From Sphingomonas jatrophae (GTDB taxonomy: Bacteria > Pseudomonadota > Alphaproteobacteria > Sphingomonadales > Sphingomonadaceae), in contig NZ_FOZG01000002.1 of assembly GCF_900113315.1 (NCBI RefSeq), positions 744,001 through 808,000 of the forward strand: a DNA stretch of 64,000 nucleotides. Direction: 5' to 3'. Both the position numbers and the translations under genes were made by a program. The notes beneath the pieces were generated by a model. The model saw nothing but the letters and a program-made list of their open reading frames with translations, made no database searches and had not been told where the DNA came from. Below, in pieces: positions 58,420-64,000 of this stretch; positions within the stretch are counted from its first letter, which is position 1; every line of letters starts with the position of its first letter.

Positions 58420-60516
58420 TCAGCCCAGCTTCGCCTTCACTTCGTCGGCGACGTTCGACGGCACTTCCTCATAGTGAGAGAATTGCATCGTGTACTGCGC
58501 GCGACCCTGCGTGAACGAGCGCAGTTGGTTGACGTAACCGAACATGTTGGCGAGCGGCACCTGAGCCTCGACCGCCTGCGCGTTGCCGCGCGTATCGGTG
58601 CCCTGGATCTGCCCGCGCCGCGAGTTAAGGTCGCCGATCACGTCGCCGAGATAATCCTCGGGCGTCACCACCTCGACCTTCATGATCGGCTCGAGCAGCT
58701 TGATGCCTGCCTTCTGGGCAGCCTCGCGCATGCCGGCCCGACCGGTGATTTCGAACGCCAGCGCCGACGAATCGACGTCGTGATAAGCACCGTCATAGAG
58801 CGTCGCGGTGAAGTCGATGATCGGGAAGCCGATCAGCGAACCCGTTGCGGCGACCTCGCGGATGCCCTTCTCGACCGAGGGGATATACTCCTTCGGGATG
58901 TTGCCGCCCTTGACCTCGTCCTTGAAGACGACGCCCTGGCCGCGCTCGCCCGGCTCGACCGTGAACTTGATGCGGCCGAACTGACCCGAGCCACCCGACT
59001 GCTTCTTGTGGGTGTAGTCGACGTCGACCTTCTTCGCGAGGCTCTCGCGGTACGCCACCTGCGGCGCACCGACATTCGCCTCGACCTTGAACTCGCGCTT
59101 CATGCGATCGACGATGATCTCGAGGTGGAGCTCGCCCATCCCCTTGATGATCGTCTGGCCGCTCTCGGCGTCGGACGACACGCGGAAGGAGGGATCCTCG
59201 CGGGCGAGGCGATTGAGCGCGACGCCCATCTTCTCCTGGTCCGCCTTGGTCTTCGGCTCCACCGACAGCTCGATGACGGGCTCGGGGAACTCCATCCGCT
59301 CGAGGATGATCGGCGCGGTCGGCGCGCAGAGCGTGTCGCCCGTCGTCGTGTCCTTCAGGCCCGCCAGCGCGACGATGTCGCCCGCATAGGCCACCTGGAT
59401 GTCCTCGCGCTCGTTCGCATGCATCAGCAGCATGCGGCCGACCTTCTCCTTCTTGTCCTTGACGGAGTTGGTCACCTGCGACGCCGCCTCGAGCTTGCCC
59501 GAATAGATGCGGGCGAAGGTCAGCGTGCCGACAAACGGATCATTCATGATCTTGAACGCCAGCGCCGAAAAGGGTGCATTGTCGTCCGACGGACGCTCGT
59601 CCGGCGTCTCGCCGTCGAGCTTCACGCCCTTGATGGCGGGCACGTCGAGCGGGGACGGCAGATAATCGACCACCGCGTCGAGCAGCGGCTGCACGCCCTT
59701 GTTCTTGAACGCGGAGCCGCACACCACCGGCACGAACGCCATGGAGAGCGTGCCCTTGCGGATCAGGCGCTTGAGCGTCGCCGTGTCGGGCTCGTTGCCC
59801 TCCAGATACTGCTCCATCACCTCGTCGTCGAGCTCGACCGCCATCTCGATCAGGTCGCTGCGATACTTGGCGGCCTTCTCGACCAGATCCTCGGGGATCT
59901 CGCGATATTCGAACTTCGCGCCCAGGCTCTCTTCCAGCCAGATGATCGCGCGGTTCTCGACCAGGTCGACGAGGCCCTTGAAGCCGCCTTCCATGCCGAT
60001 CGGCAGGTACAGCACCGCCGGACGCGCGCCGAGGCGATCGATGATCGAGTTGACGCAGAAGTAGAAGTCCGCGCCGGTGCGATCCAGCTTGTTGACGAAG
60101 CACATGCGCGGCACGCCATACTTGTCGGCCTGGCGCCACACCGTCTCGGACTGCGGCTCGACGCCCGCGACGCCGTCGAAGCAGGCGACCGCGCCGTCCA
60201 GCACGCGCAGCGAACGCTCCACCTCGATGGTGAAGTCGACGTGGCCGGGCGTGTCGATGATGTTGATCAGGTGCTCGTCACCCTTGCCCTCGGCGGCGCG
60301 CCACTTGCACGTCGTCGCGGCGGAGGTGATGGTGATGCCCCGCTCCTGCTCCTGCTCCATCCAGTCCATCGTCGCGGTGCCTTCGTGCACTTCGCCGATC
60401 TTGTAGGACTTGCCGGTGTAATACAGGATGCGCTCGGTCGTCGTCGTCTTGCCGGCGTCGATGTGCGCCATGATGCCGATGTTGCGATAGCGGTCGAGCG
60501 GATGGCTGCGGGCCAT
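58420..60516 (-). CDS. fusA: Elongation factor G
   Basis: 698 aa translocase. G1 AHIDAGKT at 17-24, G3 DTPGHVD, G4 [10 protein letters not shown], and domain IV-V with [18 protein letters not shown]. Standard single-copy str-operon EF-G; contains [11 protein letters not shown]-like end ([17 protein letters not shown]). 109 bases after rpsG. Confidence 0.98.
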   Translation of the reverse strand: MARSHPLDRYRNIGIMAHIDAGKTTTTERILYYTGKSYKIGEVHEGTATMDWMEQEQERGITITSAATTCKWRAAEGKGDEHLINIIDTPGHVDFTIEVERSLRVLDGAVACFDGVAGVEPQSETVWRQADKYGVPRMCFVNKLDRTGADFYFCVNSIIDRLGARPAVLYLPIGMEGGFKGLVDLVENRAIIWLEESLGAKFEYREIPEDLVEKAAKYRSDLIEMAVELDDEVMEQYLEGNEPDTATLKRLIRKGTLSMAFVPVVCGSAFKNKGVQPLLDAVVDYLPSPLDVPAIKGVKLDGETPDERPSDDNAPFSALAFKIMNDPFVGTLTFARIYSGKLEAASQVTNSVKDKKEKVGRMLLMHANEREDIQVAYAGDIVALAGLKDTTTGDTLCAPTAPIILERMEFPEPVIELSVEPKTKADQEKMGVALNRLAREDPSFRVSSDAESGQTIIKGMGELHLEIIVDRMKREFKVEANVGAPQVAYRESLAKKVDVDYTHKKQSGGSGQFGRIKFTVEPGERGQGVVFKDEVKGGNIPKEYIPSVEKGIREVAATGSLIGFPIIDFTATLYDGAYHDVDSSALAFEITGRAGMREAAQKAGIKLLEPIMKVEVVTPEDYLGDVIGDLNSRRGQIQGTDTRGNAQAVEAQVPLANMFGYVNQLRSFTQGRAQYTMQFSHYEEVPSNVADEVKAKLG

Positions 60517-60536
60517 GGTCGGACTTCCTTAGCGAT

Positions 60537-60567
60537 GTGGGGAGCAGGCTGGTGGCCGGCTCCCCAC
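60537..60567 (-). other. Hairpin between rpsG and fusA
   Basis: 9-bp perfect stem GTGGGGAGC/GCTCCCCAC with a 13-base loop, about 20 bases upstream of the fusA start, overlapping the region where S7 repression would act. No U tract. Confidence 0.4.
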
Positions 60568-60625
60568 GATATAGGTCAGAAGCGTGACGCTTCCAAGTTG
60601 GCAGCGGCGCCTTACAGCGCGGCCG

Positions 60626-61096
60626 TTACCAGCGGTAGTGGCTGAACGCGCGGTTCGCTTCCGCCATGCGGTGCGTGTCCTCGCGCTTCTTCACCGCGTT
60701 GCCGCGGTTGTTGGCCGCGTCCATCAGCTCGCCCGACAGGCGCGCGGACATGGTGTTCTCGCTGCGCGCACGGGCGGCGGCGATCAGCCAGCGGATGGCC
60801 AGCGCCTGCGAGCGATCGGGGCGAACCTCGACCGGCACCTGGTAGGTCGCACCGCCGACGCGGCGCGAGCGGACCTCGATGCCCGGGCGGATGTTGTTCA
60901 GCGCATCGTGGAACACGCCCAGCGGATCACGCTTGGCGCGCGTCTGCACCGTATCGAGCGCGGAATAGACGATGCCCTCGGCGACGGACTTCTTGCCGTC
61001 GAGCATGACGGAATTCATGAACTTGGAAAGGATGATATCCCCGAACTTCGGATCCGGCAGGATCTCGCGCTTTTCGGGACGACGACGACGGGCCAT
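60626..61096 (-). CDS. rpsG: 30S ribosomal protein S7 (uS7)
   Basis: 156 aa: [40 protein letters not shown] and [20 protein letters not shown]-like end ([20 protein letters not shown]). 46 bases after rpsL. Autogenous repressor of the str operon in E. coli. Confidence 0.98.
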   Translation of the reverse strand: MARRRRPEKREILPDPKFGDIILSKFMNSVMLDGKKSVAEGIVYSALDTVQTRAKRDPLGVFHDALNNIRPGIEVRSRRVGGATYQVPVEVRPDRSQALAIRWLIAAARARSENTMSARLSGELMDAANNRGNAVKKREDTHRMAEANRAFSHYRW

Positions 61097-61142
61097 CTCG
61101 GCCTCCTTCTAGAAATCAGCTTAGCGAAAGAACCGGAGCGAC

Positions 61143-61514
61143 TTACTTCGGGCGCTTGGCGCCGTACTTGGAGCGGCTCTGCTTGCGGTTCTTCACACCC
61201 TGCGTGTCGAGCACGCCGCGCAGCACGTGATAGCGGACACCGGGCAAGTCGCGAACGCGGCCGCCGCGGATCAGCACCACCGAGTGCTCCTGCAGGTTGT
61301 GCCCCTCGCCGGGGATGTAGCTGATGACTTCGCGCTGGTTGGTCAGGCGGATCTTGGCCACCTTGCGCAGCGCCGAGTTCGGCTTCTTCGGCGTCGTCGT
61401 GTAGACGCGCGTGCAGACACCGCGCTTCTGCGGGTTCTGCTCCATCGCAGGCACCTTGGACTTGGCCTTCTGCGGCTCGCGACCCTTGCGGATCAGCTGG
61501 TTGATCGTCGGCAT
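61143..61514 (-). CDS. rpsL: 30S ribosomal protein S12 (uS12) with Arg88
   Basis: 123 aa decoding-centre protein: [40 protein letters not shown] (Lys43 present) and [20 protein letters not shown]. Position 88 is arginine (codon CGC on the minus strand), where E. coli and M. tuberculosis have lysine; K88R confers streptomycin resistance in those species. Asp89, the beta-methylthiolated residue, is kept. First gene of the str operon. Confidence 0.98.
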   Translation of the reverse strand: MPTINQLIRKGREPQKAKSKVPAMEQNPQKRGVCTRVYTTTPKKPNSALRKVAKIRLTNQREVISYIPGEGHNLQEHSVVLIRGGRVRDLPGVRYHVLRGVLDTQGVKNRKQSRSKYGAKRPK

Positions 61515-61689
61515 GAAGCCCTTCACCTCGTTTGCGGTTACTTTACCGGTGCCCGATCCCGCGCCCCGGCCCGCGTGGACCGGAAACGCAAAAGGGACTC
61601 TGGAAGCGGCCAAACCGGTCGCCCCGAGCCCCACATCGCATCGGCAATGTTCAAGCGCCCGGCGAACTTCAGTCCTCCGGGCGTGCGGC

Positions 61690-61718
61690 CCTATAGCCAG
61701 CAGGGCCCCGCCGGTCAA
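61690..61718 (-). promoter_or_regulatory. Probable promoter of the str operon
   Basis: On the minus strand TTGACC (61718-61713), 17 bases, then TATAGG (61695-61690): a near-consensus housekeeping promoter. The predicted leader to rpsL is about 170 bases. It lies just beyond the hydrolase stop. Confidence 0.7.
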
Positions 61719-61736
61719 CCGACCGGCCGGACAGCC

Positions 61737-62729
61737 CTATTTGCGCAGCGTCTCCAGCAGCGCCGATTCGAACCGGGCCGGCGCCTCCACCTGCGGCGCA
61801 TGGCCGAGATCAACGAAGCGGACGACATCGGCGCGCGCAATCTGTGCCGCCACCCGATCGACCAGCGACGGCACCGGCAGGATGCGATCGCGAATCGCGG
61901 CGGGCGCCCGGTTGCGGCCAAAGGCGGTGCGGTCGAGCATGCCGATCAGCATCGTCACGGGCATCTTCAGCCGGCCCCACTCGTACGCGACGGGCTGCGT
62001 CTGGATCATCTCGGAGGTGCGCGCCTGCGCCTCACGCACCGTCTCACCGCCGGACGCACGATACTGGCCGGCCAGCATCGCCGCCCAGCGATCGTACGCG
62101 GGCAGCCAGCGATCGTGATAATAATTGCTCTGCTGATACGCCTTGATGCTGGCGAAGTCGGTGCGCTGCTCCTCACGCTTCAGCTGCGCCAGATCGGCAT
62201 AGGGCACGCCCTGCGCGGTGCGATCGACGAGACCGATCGGATTGACCAGCACCAGCCGCTCCACCCGCTCGGGCCAGAGCAGCGCGAGGCGCGTCGCGAT
62301 CATGCCGCCCATCGAATGGCCGACCAGCGTGGCGCGCTTCACCCCCGCTGCATCCAGCAGCGCACGCGTATTCGCGGCGAGGCCGGCTACCGAATATTGG
62401 TAACCGACCGGCTTCGGGCTTTTGCAGAAGCCGATCTGGTCGGGGATCAGCACGCGGTGGCCTGCGCGGGCGAGCGCTCGCGCGCTGCTCTCCCACGTCG
62501 CGCCGCAGAAGTTCTTGCCGTGCATGAGCACCACCGTCTTGCCCGACGGCGCGGCGGTTGGCGCCACGTCCATATAGGCCATGCCCAGGGTCGCGCCCTG
62601 CGGCGCCAGCTCCAGCCGGTGGACTGGGAAGGGATAAGCGAACCGTTCGAGGTTGGCGCCGATGTCCGGGCCGGACGTCGGGGCGGCGGCGAGAGCGGCT
62701 GCGGCGGCGAGCAGGAAAGGCGCGATCAT
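61737..62729 (-). CDS. Exported alpha/beta hydrolase
   Basis: 330 aa with a signal peptide (MIAPFLLAAAAALAAA). The fold is shown by VVLMHGKNFCGATWESSARA, nucleophile Ser in LVGHSMGGMIATR, acid Asp in MLIGMLDRTAFGRN and His in FVDLGHAPQVEAPARF. It resembles secreted esterases/epoxide-hydrolase-like enzymes; substrate unknown. The oxyanion region HGKNFCG holds an unusual cysteine. ATG 62729 was chosen for the signal peptide; upstream translation is not protein-like. Confidence 0.9.
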   Translation of the reverse strand: MIAPFLLAAAAALAAAPTSGPDIGANLERFAYPFPVHRLELAPQGATLGMAYMDVAPTAAPSGKTVVLMHGKNFCGATWESSARALARAGHRVLIPDQIGFCKSPKPVGYQYSVAGLAANTRALLDAAGVKRATLVGHSMGGMIATRLALLWPERVERLVLVNPIGLVDRTAQGVPYADLAQLKREEQRTDFASIKAYQQSNYYHDRWLPAYDRWAAMLAGQYRASGGETVREAQARTSEMIQTQPVAYEWGRLKMPVTMLIGMLDRTAFGRNRAPAAIRDRILPVPSLVDRVAAQIARADVVRFVDLGHAPQVEAPARFESALLETLRK

Positions 62730-62922
62730 ACCGGCTCCATAACATCCGTTTCGGAGCTTTGCGCCCCTGTGATTCGCGTCATTGTCGCTTCGCCGCACCA
62801 GGCGCAGCCTTCGTCGTGCGGCGTCATCCCGGGCGACGCGCGGCACGGCCTTGTCGCAGCCGCGTGGCGGGCCCCCGGGGGCGGCGGATAGCGCCGGTGC
62901 CGACAAACCAGGGGATCACGCA

Positions 62923-63885
62923 ATGTCCAACCGTTTCTTCGTCGGCGCGGCCGCCGCACTCGCTACCCTCCTCGCCTCCACCGCCGTCCAGGCCGGCCCG
63001 GCCAAGCCGAGCAAGGTGCAGAAGATGCAGACCGCCGCCGCCGCCGACGTGCCGAAATGCGCGCGCAAGATCGGCACGCTCTCCATCGCCAATGGCGACG
63101 ATCCGTCGGGCTGGTCGCAGTTCAGCCTCGCGCCGCCGGCCAAGCTGCTGAAGGTGCTGGTGCAGCGCTCCGGCTGCTTCAACCTGGTCGACCGGGGCAC
63201 CGGCCTCAACGCCGCGCAGCTGGAGCGCGACATTGGCGGCGGCATGGGCCTGCAGCGCGGATCCAATGTCGGCCGCGGCCAGATCAAGTCGGCCGACTAT
63301 GTCCTCGTCGCCGAAGTGCAGGCGGCGGACAAGAATGCCGGCGGCTCCGGCATCGGCGCGGGCCTCGGCCGTGCGGTGGGCGGCTGGATGGGCGGCATCG
63401 TCGGCGGCATCGGCTCCAAGAAGCTGGAGGCGAACACCGTCCTCTCGCTCACCAACGTCCGCACGACGGAGACGGTGGCGGTGGAGGAAGGCCATGCCGC
63501 CAAGAACGACATCACCTTCGGCGGCGGCGCGCTGACCGGGCTCGGCAATGGCTGGGGCGCGGGCGCGATCGGCGGCGGCTATGAGGATACGGACATTGGC
63601 CGCATCGTCACGCTCGCCTTCATCGAGGCCTATTCCAAGCTGGTCCAGGGCATTGGCGGGCTCCAGCCGGGCGCGGCCGAGGCGGCCCCCGCCAAGGCGT
63701 TCCGCGCGACCGCGCTGGTCAGCCTGCGCAAGGCGCCCAACCCCAAGGGCGCGCTGATCCGCACCCTGCCCGCGGGCAGCGAAGTCTATCCCACCGGCAA
63801 CAAGGAGGGCATGTGGTGGGAAGTGGCCGACGAAAACGACAATGTCGGCTGGACCCTCAACACCAAGCTTGCGCCGTCGAGCTGA
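62923..63885 (+). CDS. CsgG-family periplasmic protein with a C-terminal SH3 domain
   Basis: 320 aa. Signal peptide (FFVGAAAALATLLASTAVQA, cleavage near residue 24, no lipobox cysteine). The CsgG/curli-assembly-like region runs about 45-235: KLLKVLVQRSGCFNLVDRGT, then SADYVLVAEVQ, and a glycine-rich stretch (GAGLGRAVGGWMGGIVGGIG). Residues about 258-318 form an SH3-like domain (ATALVSLRKAPNPKGALIRT, then WWEVADENDNVGWTL). Partners unknown; no curli genes nearby. ATG 62923 is divergent from the hydrolase. Confidence 0.82.
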   Translation: MSNRFFVGAAAALATLLASTAVQAGPAKPSKVQKMQTAAAADVPKCARKIGTLSIANGDDPSGWSQFSLAPPAKLLKVLVQRSGCFNLVDRGTGLNAAQLERDIGGGMGLQRGSNVGRGQIKSADYVLVAEVQAADKNAGGSGIGAGLGRAVGGWMGGIVGGIGSKKLEANTVLSLTNVRTTETVAVEEGHAAKNDITFGGGALTGLGNGWGAGAIGGGYEDTDIGRIVTLAFIEAYSKLVQGIGGLQPGAAEAAPAKAFRATALVSLRKAPNPKGALIRTLPAGSEVYPTGNKEGMWWEVADENDNVGWTLNTKLAPSS

Positions 63886-63911
63886 TCCCCCTTCGGCACG
63901 GCGCTCGGGGC

Positions 63912-63939
63912 GGGGCGGCAGGCGCGAGCCTGTCGCCCC
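63912..63939. terminator. Hairpin between convergent genes
   Basis: 12-bp stem GGGGCGGCAGGC/GCCTGTCGCCCC (one wobble) with loop GCGA, between the CsgG-like gene and the gene entering from the right edge. No U tract on either side. Confidence 0.5.
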
Positions 63940-63946
63940 GTTCGCG

Positions 63947-64000
63947 TCAGCGCTCCATTAGCGCCACGATCTGCGCCGCCGCATCCTCAGGCGAGGTACT
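63947..64000 (-). CDS. C-terminal end of an unidentified protein (partial)
   Basis: Minus-strand frame of 17 codons plus TGA reaching the right edge: STSPEDAAAQIVALMER. The sequence looks like a helical C-terminus of a real protein, and the hairpin beyond its stop supports a gene here, but it is too short to identify. Confidence 0.5.
   Translation of the reverse strand, partial: STSPEDAAAQIVALMER

Noticed and set aside
57325-60645. Open frame of more than 1100 codons antisense to tuf and fusA
   Set aside because: It mirrors EF-Tu and EF-G codons on the opposite strand of G+C-rich DNA; composition (His/Asp/Arg/Leu-rich) is typical of antisense translation and no domain is visible.

Overview
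The window is a high-G+C alphaproteobacterial chromosome segment. Gene content, gene order and several lineage habits point to a sphingomonad (Sphingomonas or a close relative): the alphaproteobacterial cytochrome oxidase operon with a CoxF-type small protein and a DUF983 protein, a long Ala/Pro-rich CtaC, tailed uS5/uL3/uL15 ribosomal proteins, and a dispersed inverted repeat with arms reading like CTTCGACAAGCTCAG. No tRNA, rRNA, CRISPR array, prophage or intact insertion sequence was seen.

Layout. 1-1050 (minus): start of sdhCDA, running off the left edge. 1.2-6.4 kb: unlinked housekeeping and accessory genes (soluble chemoreceptor, RTX protein, SDR, prmA, GST, DUF3429). 6.7-10.7 kb: class I ribonucleotide reductase nrdA and nrdB, split by about 1 kb that holds an opposite-strand DUF2171 gene, two small ORFs and the repeat. 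10.7-13.0 kb: accessory pocket with a lower-G+C membrane-protein/ImmA pair, a truncated ExbD copy, a sphingomonad HTH protein and an intact orphan exbD. 13.1-17.1 kb: PaoABC-type molybdenum aldehyde oxidoreductase operon. 17.1-19.7 kb (minus): pterin carbinolamine dehydratase plus a two-gene osmoprotectant-type ABC importer. 19.8-21.4 kb: DUF1025 zincin, ccmA, ccmB. 21.4-31.6 kb (minus): cytochrome c oxidase operon ctaC-ctaD-ctaB-coxF-ctaG-ctaE-DUF983-surf1, continuing at close spacing into thrC, an M16 peptidase and an rRNA methyltransferase. 31.7-35.4 kb (plus): pyrE, pdxJ, acpS, lepB and an AI-2E family protein, the last four overlapping by 4 bases each. 35.5-39.3 kb (minus): guaA and a secreted prolyl oligopeptidase.

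39.4-61.5 kb (minus) is the str-S10-spc-alpha ribosomal supercluster, read from right to left: rpsL, rpsG, fusA, tuf, rpsJ, rplC-D-W-B, rpsS, rplV, rpsC, rplP, rpmC, rpsQ, rplN-X-E, rpsN, rpsH, rplF-R, rpsE, rpmD, rplO, secY, adk, [inserted two-component system and Lys-rich exported peptide], rpsM, rpsK, rpoA, rplQ. It is broken up by terminator-like hairpins: after tuf, after rpsJ, in a structured leader before rplC, between rpmD and rplO, after the two-component system and after rplQ. 61.7-64.0 kb: secreted alpha/beta hydrolase, a CsgG-like lipoprotein-free protein with an SH3 tail, and the last 17 codons of an unidentified gene.

The most notable points are: (i) RpsL has arginine at position 88, a residue that gives streptomycin resistance when it arises by mutation in other bacteria; (ii) rpsJ is bracketed by intrinsic terminators and rplC is preceded by a structured leader ending in a terminator, which suggests attenuation; (iii) a membrane protein and an ImmA/IrrE protease overlap by 83 bases in a lower-G+C patch; (iv) a degenerate ExbD C-terminus lies beside it; (v) an autonomous two-component/exported-peptide unit interrupts the adk-rpsM junction. 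I could not run any database search, so family names rest on motifs and context.
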